Source: Polyangiaceae bacterium (GTDB lineage Bacteria > Myxococcota_A > Polyangia > Polyangiales > Polyangiaceae). Taken from it: DNA of 64,000 nt. The translations under genes and the position numbers were made by a program. Shown here piece after piece: positions 8,394-16,457 of the stretch. The stretch lies in the NCBI GenBank assembly GCA_020633235.1, contig JACKEA010000001.1, positions 2,170,001 to 2,234,000 on the forward strand, given 5' to 3'. Numbering within the stretch: the first letter of the stretch is position 1; the number at the start of each line of letters is the position of its first letter. Under the pieces are notes generated by a model. It did no database searches and was not told the origin of the DNA. It saw only the letters and a list, made by a program, of their open reading frames with translations.

Positions 8394-9821
8394 ATGGACT
8401 CCTTCGTTCCGGCGCCGCGAAAGATCCTCGTCGTGGACGACGAGCCGGGACTTCGGCAAATGCTGGAGATCCTGTTCAAGCGGCGCGGGTACGTGGTGAC
8501 CAGCGCGCCGGGGTATCGGGCCGCAGCGGAATCCATCGCACGGAGTCCGCAGCCCTTCCCGGTGGTGCTGACGGATCTCGCGATGCCGGACGGCTCCGGG
8601 CTCGACGTGCTGGCCGCCGCCAAGCAACGGGACCCGGCCACGGAAGTGATCCTGATCACGGCACACTCCACGCTCACCAACGCGGTGGAGGCGATGCGGT
8701 CCGGCGCTTACGACTTCGTCACCAAACCCTTCGAGCCCGCCGAGCTCACGGCGCTGGTGGACAAGGCCCTCGAGAAGCAGGAGTTGGTGAACGAGAATCA
8801 GCGCCTCAAGGCGCGGTTCTCCGGCGAGCAGGAGGACTTGGTCGGCAAGAGCCCCGCCATGGTGCGCCTCCTCGAGCTGGTGGAGCGCATCGCCCCCACG
8901 CGCACCACGGTGCTGATCACGGGGCAGAGCGGCACCGGCAAGGAACGGATAGCGCGAGCGATCCACGCCCGTTCGGATCGCAAGGGCAAGCCCTTCTTGG
9001 TGGTGAACTGCGGTGCCTTGCCGGAAGCGCTGATGGAGAGCGAGCTCTTCGGCCACGAAAAGGGCGCCTTCACCGGTGCCCAGACTCGCCACGCGGGTCT
9101 CTTCCGTGAGGCCGACCGCGGCACGCTCCTGCTGGACGAAGTCGGCGAGCTCCCCGCCAGCCTGCAGGTGAAGCTCCTGCGGGTACTGCAGGAAAAGGCC
9201 GTCCGTGCCGTGGGCGCCACCCAAGAGACGCCCGTGGACGTCCGCGTGCTGGCTGCCACCAACCGTGACATCGAAGCGGACGTACAGTCCGGGGCTTTCC
9301 GTCAGGATCTCTACTACCGCTTGAACGTGATCCGAGTGGAGATCCCACCACTCAGGGAGCGTCGGGACGACGTGCGCGTGCTCACGGAGCGCTTCGTGCG
9401 GCGCTTCGCCGCGGAAATGGGCAAGGACGTCGTGGCGCTGACGCCCGACGCCCTGCGTGCTCTCGAGCGCTACGAGTTCCCGGGCAACGTCCGAGAGCTC
9501 GAGAACATCATCGAACGCGCAGTAGCGCTGGCGGGCTCCAGGGCCATCGGGCTGGGCGACCTCCCGATGGAGGTGAGTGGCTCGGCAGGGGGGCCCACCT
9601 CCGGGTTCCTGGAGTTGCCGCCGGAGGGCTGCCACCTCGACGAGCTATTGAACGAGGTGGAGCGTCGCATGCTGGTGGAGGCCCTCGAGCGCACGGGTGG
9701 CGTGCGCAAGGCGGCGGCAAAGCTCTTGGGCATCACGTTTCGATCCCTGCGTTATCGCTTGGCCAAGCACTCGCTGGACGGAGACGGCCCCGAGTCTGGA
9801 GACGACGAGGACGACGGCTGA
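8394..9821 (+). CDS. Sigma-54-dependent response regulator (NtrC/PilR type)
   Basis: A 475-aa three-domain regulator. The receiver domain (about 10-125) has ILVVDDEPG, phospho-acceptor Asp in VLTDLAMPDGSG and the KPFEP lysine. The AAA+ domain (about 140-390) has Walker A GQSGTGKE, the sigma-54 contact loop GAFTGA, Walker B LLLDEVGEL and the arginine-finger region. The C-terminal Fis-type helix-turn-helix is RKAAAKLLGITFRSLRYRLAK. Such proteins hydrolyse ATP to open sigma-54 promoters. Pilin genes immediately downstream with sigma-54-like promoter motifs make a PilR-like job likely. No cognate sensor kinase (PilS) lies next to it within the window. Confidence 0.92.
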   Translation: MDSFVPAPRKILVVDDEPGLRQMLEILFKRRGYVVTSAPGYRAAAESIARSPQPFPVVLTDLAMPDGSGLDVLAAAKQRDPATEVILITAHSTLTNAVEAMRSGAYDFVTKPFEPAELTALVDKALEKQELVNENQRLKARFSGEQEDLVGKSPAMVRLLELVERIAPTRTTVLITGQSGTGKERIARAIHARSDRKGKPFLVVNCGALPEALMESELFGHEKGAFTGAQTRHAGLFREADRGTLLLDEVGELPASLQVKLLRVLQEKAVRAVGATQETPVDVRVLAATNRDIEADVQSGAFRQDLYYRLNVIRVEIPPLRERRDDVRVLTERFVRRFAAEMGKDVVALTPDALRALERYEFPGNVRELENIIERAVALAGSRAIGLGDLPMEVSGSAGGPTSGFLELPPEGCHLDELLNEVERRMLVEALERTGGVRKAAAKLLGITFRSLRYRLAKHSLDGDGPESGDDEDDG

Positions 9822-9855
9822 TTCGCCCCCGTCGACCCGGCGCGGTATGCTGCGT

Positions 9856-9872
9856 TGGTACGAACTCTGCTT
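9856..9872 (+). promoter_or_regulatory. Candidate sigma-54 promoter of first pilin gene
   Basis: TGGTACGAACTCTGCTT matches the sigma-54 -24/-12 consensus TGGCAC-N5-TTGCW with the required GG-N10-GC spacing (GG 9857-9858, GC 9869-9870). The predicted start of transcription is about 9882, only 5 nt before the pilin ATG at 9887. It resembles the motif at 10574 almost base for base. A sigma-54 activator gene lies just upstream. Not proven experimentally. Confidence 0.5.
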
Positions 9873-9886
9873 CCATCCAGGCCGAC

Positions 9887-10447
9887 ATGCCTACCCGAAG
9901 TGCGCCCACACCCTCGCGAGCCCGCGGCTTCACCCTGGTGGAGCTGATGGCGGTGGTGATCATCGTCGGCGTGCTCGGCGCCATCGGGATCTACATGTTT
10001 CGCAAGCAGGTGTTCTCCAGCCGCAGCGTCGAGGTGATGGCGATGCTCAGCAGCATCCGCAGCGCCGAGGAGCGCTACCGCGCGGAAAATAGCGCGTATC
10101 TCGACGTTTCCAGCACGATCGACACCTATTACCCGATGGCGAATCCGGACAAGACGCTATACGCCTGGGACCAGCCCACCCACGTGGACTACCCGAAGTG
10201 GAAGCTCTTGGCGCCCACCACCTCGGGGCCCGTGCAGTTTGGATACGCGGTGAAAGCGGGCCCTCCGTTCACCGCCATGACGCTGCCCACCACCACTGGG
10301 AAGCCGACTTGGCCTGCGCCCGGCAAGCAGGACGAGCCCTGGTACGTGATCCAGGCCGCAGGCGACATGGACGCCAACGGTGTGATGTCGATGTACGTGG
10401 CGTCGAGCGTGAACGGCGAGATCTATCGCGAAAACGACGGTGAGTGA
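9887..10447 (+). CDS. Type IV pilin-like protein 1
   Basis: A 186-aa prepilin. The leader MPTRSAPTPSRARG ends in Gly, followed by FTLVELMAVVIIVGVLGAIGIYMF: cleavage by PilD-type prepilin peptidase would fall between Gly and Phe, with the conserved Glu at +5. The C-terminal globular region shares its layout with the next gene (SAEERYRAE, Y-PMANPDKTLYAWDQPTHVDYPKWKLLAP, VQFGYAV), so the two are paralogues. The ATG has no Shine-Dalgarno and sits 5 nt after the predicted sigma-54 transcription start. It lies 65 bp after the PilR-like gene. Confidence 0.88.
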   Translation: MPTRSAPTPSRARGFTLVELMAVVIIVGVLGAIGIYMFRKQVFSSRSVEVMAMLSSIRSAEERYRAENSAYLDVSSTIDTYYPMANPDKTLYAWDQPTHVDYPKWKLLAPTTSGPVQFGYAVKAGPPFTAMTLPTTTGKPTWPAPGKQDEPWYVIQAAGDMDANGVMSMYVASSVNGEIYRENDGE

Positions 10448-10573
10448 CCGCTCCGGGTAGGAGCGTGTGCGCTCGGGTACGAGTTTTCGCCGTGAATTGT
10501 CACCGGCCGAGCGGGCGGTGACACTTTTTGTCAGTCACCCCGCAGCAAATTGCGCAGGAAACGCTCCCTGCGC

Positions 10574-10590
10574 TGGCACGAATGCTGCTT
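10574..10590 (+). promoter_or_regulatory. Candidate sigma-54 promoter of second pilin gene
   Basis: TGGCACGAATGCTGCTT has a perfect -24 hexamer (TGGCAC), N5, then CTGC; GG is at 10575-10576 and GC at 10587-10588, exactly GG-N10-GC. Transcription would begin near 10600, 3 nt before the ATG at 10603. This rules out the in-frame ATG at 10582, which lies inside the promoter. Compare the motif at 9856. Confidence 0.6.
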
Positions 10591-10602
10591 TTCCTTGCCG
10601 CG

Positions 10603-11166
10603 ATGGCGACTGCGCGTAGTTTCGGCTCCGCTCGACGTGGGTACACCCTCGTCGAGATGATGGTCGTCGTCATCATCGCGGGCGTGCTTGTCACCCTCGC
10701 GGTGATTGGGGTTCGCAAGTACATCTTCACCGCCAAGACCGCCGAAGCGATCCACATGATCGGGGCGATCAGCTCGGCGGAAGAGTCCTACCGCGAAGAG
10801 ACCGGTTCCTATCTGACGGCCTCCAGCAACATCAACAACTACTACCCGCAGACGGACCTCACGCCCAACAAGACCAAGTGGGCTTGGGCAAATCCGGCGC
10901 ATACGGACTACGCCAAGTGGCGCTTGCTGGCCGTGAGCGCCAACGAGCCGGTGCAGTTCGGTTACGTCGCCGTCGCTGGTCTGCAGACCGACGCCATTCC
11001 CGCGCCGGGCACCGCAGCGAATTTCAGCAGCGTCGCGCCCACCGGTCCTTGGGTCTTGATCAAGGCTGCGGGCGATCAGAACGACAACGGGATCTACTCC
11101 TACTTCGTGACCGTTCGCGGAGATGGAGTCAGCTCCGCCATCCACATCGAGAACGAATCGGAGTAG
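10603..11166 (+). CDS. Type IV pilin-like protein 2
   Basis: A 187-aa prepilin paralogous to the preceding gene. MATARSFGSARRG then YTLVEMMVVVIIAGVLVTLAVIGV gives a Gly at -1, Glu at +5 and a hydrophobic N-terminal helix. The globular domain repeats the pattern SAEESYREETGSYL, NYYPQTDLTPNKTKWAWANPAHTDYAKWRLLAV, VQFGYVAV. Start chosen at 10603 because the promoter motif ends at 10590; upstream in-frame starts at 10528 and 10582 would fall before or inside it. No Shine-Dalgarno is seen. Probably under the upstream PilR-like activator. Confidence 0.85.
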   Translation: MATARSFGSARRGYTLVEMMVVVIIAGVLVTLAVIGVRKYIFTAKTAEAIHMIGAISSAEESYREETGSYLTASSNINNYYPQTDLTPNKTKWAWANPAHTDYAKWRLLAVSANEPVQFGYVAVAGLQTDAIPAPGTAANFSSVAPTGPWVLIKAAGDQNDNGIYSYFVTVRGDGVSSAIHIENESE

Positions 11167-11302
11167 CAGCCGAAGCAACATTCAGCCGGCCGGCGCAGCA
11201 CGGTCGGGAAAAGCAAAGAAAGTCGACCGCGCGCGGGAACGGGTGGCCCGCCGCCACGGGAAAGCTCTGTCCACCCATCCCAGCGCAATCAAGGAGAACA
11301 GC

Positions 11303-11908
11303 ATGAAAAAGTCACTCAAGCGCGGCTTCACCCTCGTAGAGCTCATGATCGTCGTGGCCATCGTCGGCGTGCTCGCGGCCCTCGCCATCTACGGCGTCCG
11401 CAAGTACATCGCCAACTCGAAGACGGCTGAAGCGCGCAACGCCCTCGGTCAGATGTCGAAGGATGCCGCTACCGCGTACGCGCGTGAAGGCATGGACACC
11501 TCGATCATGACGGCGGGGGACAGCACTGGCGTGGTGAACCGGCTGTGTCTGAACGGCACAGCCGTCCCCGTGGCTGTCGCGTCCATCAAAGGTCAGAAGT
11601 ACCAGTCCAAGCCGCAGGAGTGGACCACGGATCAGCCGGCGACCGGCCCAGGCGGCAGCCACGAGGGCTTCGCCTGTTTGAAGTTCTCGATGAACGACCC
11701 GCAGTACTATCAATACACCTACACTGGCCCCGCGGATGTGGCCTCAGCGGGTGTTGTGGGCGCCAGCTTCTCCGCCATTGCGAATGGCGACCTGAACGGT
11801 GACGACATCCTGTCCACCTTCCAGATCGATGGCCAGGTCAAGACGGAAGGCGGTGGTACCGAGGTGTTCATCGCCCCCAACATGCAGGAGATCAACCCCG
11901 AGGAGTGA
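11303..11908 (+). CDS. Type IV pilin, probable major pilin (PilA-like)
   Basis: A 201-aa prepilin: short leader MKKSLKRG, then FTLVELMIVVAIVGVLAALAIYGVRKYI, the classic class III-type prepilin signal with Glu+5. The C-terminal domain is acidic and Gly-rich and holds a pair of cysteines (NRLCLNG ... GFACLKF) that could form a disulfide loop. It has a strong Shine-Dalgarno (AAGGAGA, 11291-11297), unlike the two pilins before it, and a good terminator after it; both fit high expression, hence the PilA suggestion. No sigma-54 motif was found in the 136-bp gap upstream, so it may be read from the preceding gene or use another sigma factor. Confidence 0.88.
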   Translation: MKKSLKRGFTLVELMIVVAIVGVLAALAIYGVRKYIANSKTAEARNALGQMSKDAATAYAREGMDTSIMTAGDSTGVVNRLCLNGTAVPVAVASIKGQKYQSKPQEWTTDQPATGPGGSHEGFACLKFSMNDPQYYQYTYTGPADVASAGVVGASFSAIANGDLNGDDILSTFQIDGQVKTEGGGTEVFIAPNMQEINPEE

Positions 11909-11928
11909 TCCTCGTAGTCCTGGTGTGA

Positions 11929-11974
11929 GCCTCGCGCCCCTGCCCGCGTATGCGGAGCGGGGGCGCGGCCTTTT
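11929..11974 (+). terminator. Intrinsic terminator after pilA-like gene
   Basis: A GC-rich stem pairs CGCGCCCC (ending 11940) with GGGGCGCG (11960-11967), followed by GCC and TTTT (11971-11974). It starts about 20 bp after the stop codon of the major pilin gene, as expected for a rho-independent terminator. Confidence 0.7.
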
Positions 11975-12016
11975 GTACCTTTTGCGTGACCGGCCGCCCT
12001 TGGCTACGCTCCGCCC

Positions 12017-12502
12017 GTGCGCTCTCTGACTCCCGTCGAAGCGGCCGTGGCCGTGGCCGTGCTCGCGTCCGTCGTGGCCACCGCGCTCCCTACCTTCGTT
12101 CGCAACTTGCATGCGTCCCGCTTGGTGGAGCCCATCGACGGACTCAATCGCGTGGCCACTCGAGCGACGGCGTTGGCGGCGGGGCGTCCCACGGAGGCCG
12201 CCTATCCGCCGGCTGCCCCGCTCACACCGGCGCAGGTGCCGGAGGGTGAGCGCGTGACCGATCCACCGGGCACCTGGGACAACCCCACCTGGCGGGAGCT
12301 CGAGCTCTCGTTCACGGTCCCGCATTCCTTCAGCTTCGCCTTCGACAGCGCCAACACTCCGCAAGAGGCGCACTTCGTGGCCAAGGCCCATGGGGATCTC
12401 GACGGCGACGGCCTGCTCAGCACCTTCGAGATCGGCGGGCACACCCGGCCAGGGGCCGAGCCCGTCACGACGCCCCTGGAGATGACGCGTGAAATCGAGT
12501 GA
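12017..12502 (+). CDS. Pilin-like (pseudopilin) protein lacking a canonical cleavage site
   Basis: A 161-aa protein starting at GTG. Its N-terminus MRSLTPVEAAVAVAVLASVVATALPTF resembles a mature pilin helix, with the conserved Glu in TPVEA, but there is no leader ending in Gly. The C-terminal part contains HGDLDGDGLLSTFEI, very like GDLNGDDILSTFQI in the pilin just upstream, which supports common origin. It may be a minor pilin or a decaying paralogue. The last 14 bp overlap the start of the next gene. Confidence 0.65.
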   Translation: MRSLTPVEAAVAVAVLASVVATALPTFVRNLHASRLVEPIDGLNRVATRATALAAGRPTEAAYPPAAPLTPAQVPEGERVTDPPGTWDNPTWRELELSFTVPHSFSFAFDSANTPQEAHFVAKAHGDLDGDGLLSTFEIGGHTRPGAEPVTTPLEMTREIE

Positions 12503-13415
12503 GCGCGGACCTCTCGTCGCTCAGCTCGGCGCCGTCGTCGTTGCCGGGATCGCCGCGCTGGTCATCGCCGCAGCGCGACCGGGCCTCGCGGATCGCTACC
12601 ACGGTCTGTCCACCCAGAGCGACGTCTACACCCTGCCGGCCCCCGAGCAGAGCGTGGTCGCCAGCTTGGGCTTTCGCTCGGCGATGGCGGATCTGATCTA
12701 CGCCCACGTGCTCGTCTCCTACGGACTGCACTTCCAGGAGCGCCGCCGCTTCGAGTTCGTCGGCAACTACCTCGACACCATCAACACGTTGGACCCGCGC
12801 TTTCGTGCGCCCTACCGCTTCGCCGATACGCTGCTCACGTTGCAGCCGGAGCCCACGCGTTGGCAGGACGTGGTCAAGGCCCGCGAGATCCTGGAGCGGG
12901 GCATGAAGGAATTTCCGACGGACGGTGAGCTGTGGACCACCGCGGGGCAGTTCCTCGCGTACTTGGCGCCGGCTCACACCAAAGATCTCGCCGTGAAGAA
13001 GGCGTGGCGCCTCGAGGGCGCGCGGCGCCTGGCCCACGCCTGCGAGCTCCTCGGCGACAACGAGAACCTGCCGTATCACTGCATCACCGCCGCCGGCATC
13101 TTCACCAAGGCCGGTCAGCGCGAGGCGTCGCTTCATTTCCTGGAGCGGGTGCTCGCCGTGAGCGACGACGAGAGCATTCGCAAGCTCGCCCTCGGCTACT
13201 TGCAGCGCGAGCTCGGCGAGCAGGAGCGAGAGCGGATCGAGCGACGCTTCCAGCGCTTTCACGACGCGTGGGGCAAGGACTTGCCCTTCGCGCGCAAGGA
13301 CACCCTGCTCGTGATAGGTCCGGCCTTCGACCCCAGCGCGTGCGCGGGCCTCGACGCTTCCGCGGATCCCAAGTGCGCCTCTACCTGGCGGGCCTGGGGC
13401 AAAGACCAACGCTGA
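12489..13415 (+). CDS. Membrane-anchored TPR-like protein
   Basis: A 308-aa protein with one N-terminal membrane anchor (LVAQLGAVVVAGIAALVIAAA) and an otherwise helical body with TPR-like spacing (FVGNYLDTINTLDPRFRAPYRFADTLL; HFLERVLAVSDDESIRKLALGYLQREL). The overlap with the pilin-like gene suggests co-expression. A scaffold role in pilus or secretion assembly would fit the neighbourhood but is inference. No enzymatic motif seen. Confidence 0.75.
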   Translation: MKSSERGPLVAQLGAVVVAGIAALVIAAARPGLADRYHGLSTQSDVYTLPAPEQSVVASLGFRSAMADLIYAHVLVSYGLHFQERRRFEFVGNYLDTINTLDPRFRAPYRFADTLLTLQPEPTRWQDVVKAREILERGMKEFPTDGELWTTAGQFLAYLAPAHTKDLAVKKAWRLEGARRLAHACELLGDNENLPYHCITAAGIFTKAGQREASLHFLERVLAVSDDESIRKLALGYLQRELGEQERERIERRFQRFHDAWGKDLPFARKDTLLVIGPAFDPSACAGLDASADPKCASTWRAWGKDQR

Positions 13416-13433
13416 AGGCGCCAGCTCCGGTGG

Positions 13434-13503
13434 AATGTTGGTCCGGCGCGAAGCCCGTCGCGGCGCGCCGCCCGCTCGCGACGGGCTTCGCGCCGCGCCA
13501 ACA
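13434..13503. repeat. REPIN-like element: two inverted REP copies
   Basis: Two 27-bp arms face each other: left 13436-13462 (TGTTGGTCCGGCGCGAAGCC...) and right 13477-13503 (its reverse complement with 2 mismatches), separated by 14 bp. Bases 13434-13463 are identical to the 30 bases at 28816-28845. It lies 18 bp after a stop codon. The layout, two REPs in opposite orientation, is what is called a REPIN; the long GC hairpin could also end transcription. Confidence 0.75.
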
Positions 13504-13640
13504 AAATCAACGACGGCGCGAGGCGGCGGCGAGGCGGTGCGATCCGTAGATCGCAGGCGGCGGCGCGATCCGTAGATGATAGCGACGGCGCGGGGAGGCG
13601 AGGCGGCGCGATCCGTAGATCGCGCGTCGCGCCTCACTGC
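13504..13640. repeat. Short repeats built on the palindrome GCGATCCGTAGATCGC
   Basis: The 137-bp gap holds three copies of a palindrome (GCGATC-CGTA-GATCGC): 13539-13554 perfect, 13565-13580 with an altered right arm, 13608-13623 perfect. A longer unit beginning GACGGCGCG precedes the first and third copies. It directly follows the REPIN-like element and ends at the stop of the convergent kinase gene. Confidence 0.65.
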
Positions 13641-13641
13641 G

Positions 13642-16386
13642 TCAGGGGAAGCGCACGGCGGCGGTGGCCGTCCCGCCGGCGGGGACGCTCACGCTGCGCA
13701 CCTTGCGACCGTGCTCGGCGTGGATGAACACCACGGTGTGGTTGCCCGCGCTCACGCTGATGCCGACCTTCGGCGTGGTGCCCAAGGGGCGGCCGTCCAA
13801 GATCACGTTGGAGACGGGAATCGAGTTGATGTTGAGCGTGCCCTGACCCGAGGGTGCGGCCGGCTTGGGCGTTTCTGCGGTGGGCTTGGGACCGGGGCCC
13901 GGGCCGGGCGCGGGACCGCCGGTTGCCACCTTGCCCGCGGGCTCCGGCGGCTTGGGCTTGCCCTTCTCGGTCATGTCGATGACGAAGGTCTCTTCGGCCT
14001 TGCCGTCCTCGAACACGATGTCCTTCTTGAAGTCGTCGTAGCCGCTCTTGGTGGCGACGATGCTCCAGGGCTTGTCCGTGGTGATGTCCACCTTGATGGG
14101 CAGCTTGGGGATGGGGCGCCGCTCGCCGCCGCTCACCAGGAGCACACGGGCGCCTTCCGCATCGCTTCCGAGCTTGATGGTCGCCAGGCCCTTGACCACC
14201 TTGAGCTTGGGCTCCAGCGTCTGCATCTGGTCGGCTTCGACGTTGACGCGCTTTTCCAACGCCTCGTAACGCTCGCCGCTCACCTTGATGACATGCTCCC
14301 CCGGAGTCATGTCCTTGATCTCCTGGGGCAGCGGGCCGATCTCTTTGCCGTCCACGGACAGCTTCACGGCGCCGCTGGTCTCGGCGGTCACGCGAATGCC
14401 GGTGCCTTCACTGGCGAGGAGGAGCGCGACGTTGACGACGGCGTCCTCACCGCTGGCCACTTTCACGGCTTGATCCGCGGTGGGCTGATAGCCCGCGGCA
14501 GTGACCTTCACCATGTGGGTGCCGGCCTTCACGTCCGTCACGCGGCACGGCGAGGTGTCGCACTTCTTGTTGCCGTCGACGAATACCTGCACGGTGTCCA
14601 CCGGCTTGCTGCCGGGACCGGCGACGGTGACGACGAGGGTGCCCTGACGCGGAATGAGGAACACCGCGAGGGCCCCGATGAGGCCGACGGTGAGCAACGC
14701 AGCGACTGCGAGAAGGATCGTCTTACCGCTGCCGCCGCTGGGTTGCGCCGCGGGGTAGGCCTGCGCCGGCGGCTGCTGCTGCATGGGGGGCAGGCTTTGC
14801 TGCTGGGGCGGCAAGCTCTGTTGCCCAGGCATGCTGGGCGGCATCCCCGGCATGGCCGGCATGCTGGGCGGCACGGGGCCGCTCGGTCGGGGCCCGGACC
14901 ACGGTGGATTCTGGCCGCTGGGTGGCGCAGTGCCACCGGAGCCGCTGAGCAGCGCCGCGGTGCCTGCGCCGATGCGCTGCGCGGGGGCGGGTGCACCCGC
15001 GGCAGGAGACGGCGGGCCGCTCCGCAGCAGCGCGCTCGCGGCGTCGTCCGGGCCGGACTTGTCGAAGATGGCCGTCTTCTCGTCTTCGTCGTCCCAGTCC
15101 ATGTCCACCGGCGCGGCGGTGGCCGGCGGGGGCTTGGGTGGCAACGGCCCGGGGCGCCCGGATGCGGCCCGTGGCATGCTGGGCGGCGGCGGCAGGGGGC
15201 GGCTGGGGATGGGGGCGGGGCCCGACTTGCGGCTGGGAGGCGGCGGGCCAGGTAGGCTCGGTGGCCGAGAGGGCACCGGACGACTCACGGGAGGGGGCGG
15301 AGCCTGCAACCCGAGAAGGGTCTTCTTCACGGGCGGCGGTGCGCGCCGGTCGGACGTGGGCGCGGCCGGCGCAGAACCCTTCTTCGCCAACCCGTTGAAC
15401 ACGTCCAAGTCAGAACCGCCCTTTTCACTCATCCGGTTGCTCTCCTGGCCGGCAGCACGGCTTCTGGCCGCCTCCTCTGGAAACATTTGGCTCATCAGCG
15501 CGGCGACCCGAGCCGCGGTTCCCGGCGCGGCCAGCCTCGCCGCGCACTTGCGCAAATCCTCTTCGAATTCTGACGCAGTAGCGTACCTCTCAATTGGGTC
15601 CTTGGCGAGGGCCTTGAGGACCGCCCGCTCCAGGTCCGGAGGGACCCTGGGGTTCCTGCGGGAGGGCGGGGGAACCGCTGCGGAGCGAATTTTCTCCATC
15701 ACCGCCAGCTCGTTCGGGCCGTCGAAGAGGCGCTGTGCCGTGAGCGCTTCCCAAACGCAAATGCCCAAGGCGAACACGTCCGCCCGGCGGTCCACGTTCT
15801 GGCCTTGGATCTGCTCCGGCGACATGTAGCCCGCCTTGCCCTTGATCATTCCGGCCTGGGTGCGGGTGATCTTGCCGGCCGCCTTGGCGATGCCAAAATC
15901 GATGATCTTCACCTCGCCCGCGAAGGAAATCAGGATGTTCTGCGGGCTCACGTCGCGGTGAACGATGGACAGCGGTCGATTCTGCGCGTCCGTGCGGTCG
16001 TGGGCGTAGGAGAGGGCGCGGCACATCTCCATCGCGATGTGCACGCTGACGTCGATGGGCAGCGGCTGGCTGCTGGACGCCGAGCGATCGATGAGCGCAC
16101 GCAGCGGCCGCCCGTCGATGTACTCCAGCGCGATGTAGTGGCTACCGTTGACCTCGCCGATGTCCACGATGCGGGCGATGTTCGGGTGGGTGAGGTGGCT
16201 CGCGATGCGCGCCTCGTCGTGGAACAAAGCAATGAACTCGTCGTCTTCTGCGACGTTCGGCAGGATCCGCTTCAAGGCGACGATCTGGCCGCTGTCCCGG
16301 TGCCGAGCACGGAACACCTCGGCCATGCCGCCCACGCTGATCCGCTCGTAGAGCTCGAAGGGTCCGAAAGGTCTAGCTGGCTGCAC
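13642..16386 (-). CDS. Ser/Thr protein kinase with transmembrane segment and PEGA domains
   Basis: About 914 aa from the GTG at 16386. The kinase domain (about 10-270) has the nucleotide loop ISVGGMAEVF, catalytic Lys39 in VALKR, HRDVSPQN (143-150) and DFG (163-165). A long Pro/Ala/Gly-rich linker leads to one membrane span (TILLAVAALLTVGLIGALAVFLI). Outside lie several PEGA-type beta repeats (VQVFVDGNKKC, VKLSVDGKEIG, VILDGRPLGTTPK). This is a typical myxobacterial receptor kinase: a cytoplasmic kinase with extracytoplasmic sensing modules. The start is uncertain: a GTG at 16440 and a TTG between them are open, and none has a clear Shine-Dalgarno. Downstream of the glycosidase-like gene on the same strand. 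Confidence 0.9.
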   Translation of the reverse strand: MQPARPFGPFELYERISVGGMAEVFRARHRDSGQIVALKRILPNVAEDDEFIALFHDEARIASHLTHPNIARIVDIGEVNGSHYIALEYIDGRPLRALIDRSASSSQPLPIDVSVHIAMEMCRALSYAHDRTDAQNRPLSIVHRDVSPQNILISFAGEVKIIDFGIAKAAGKITRTQAGMIKGKAGYMSPEQIQGQNVDRRADVFALGICVWEALTAQRLFDGPNELAVMEKIRSAAVPPPSRRNPRVPPDLERAVLKALAKDPIERYATASEFEEDLRKCAARLAAPGTAARVAALMSQMFPEEAARSRAAGQESNRMSEKGGSDLDVFNGLAKKGSAPAAPTSDRRAPPPVKKTLLGLQAPPPPVSRPVPSRPPSLPGPPPPSRKSGPAPIPSRPLPPPPSMPRAASGRPGPLPPKPPPATAAPVDMDWDDEDEKTAIFDKSGPDDAASALLRSGPPSPAAGAPAPAQRIGAGTAALLSGSGGTAPPSGQNPPWSGPRPSGPVPPSMPAMPGMPPSMPGQQSLPPQQQSLPPMQQQPPAQAYPAAQPSGGSGKTILLAVAALLTVGLIGALAVFLIPRQGTLVVTVAGPGSKPVDTVQVFVDGNKKCDTSPCRVTDVKAGTHMVKVTAAGYQPTADQAVKVASGEDAVVNVALLLASEGTGIRVTAETSGAVKLSVDGKEIGPLPQEIKDMTPGEHVIKVSGERYEALEKRVNVEADQMQTLEPKLKVVKGLATIKLGSDAEGARVLLVSGGERRPIPKLPIKVDITTDKPWSIVATKSGYDDFKKDIVFEDGKAEETFVIDMTEKGKPKPPEPAGKVATGGPAPGPGPGPKPTAETPKPAAPSGQGTLNINSIPVSNVILDGRPLGTTPKVGISVSAGNHTVVFIHAEHGRKVRSVSVPAGGTATAAVRFP

Positions 16387-16457
16387 CGGGTTCGGCCGCA
16401 ATATCGCACATTTATCCGGCAGATGCCCCGCCTCCCGCACGGTCGCGGGAAAAAAGC

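Noticed and set aside
6660..9635. Very long reverse frame running through the sigma-54 regulator (991 codons)
   Set aside because: Only the part below 8285 has protein character (signal, lipobox). The rest is the antisense of the regulator gene, a common artefact of high-GC DNA.
12002..12015. GG-N10-CC before the pilin-like gene as a sigma-54 promoter
   Set aside because: The -12 GC dinucleotide is absent.
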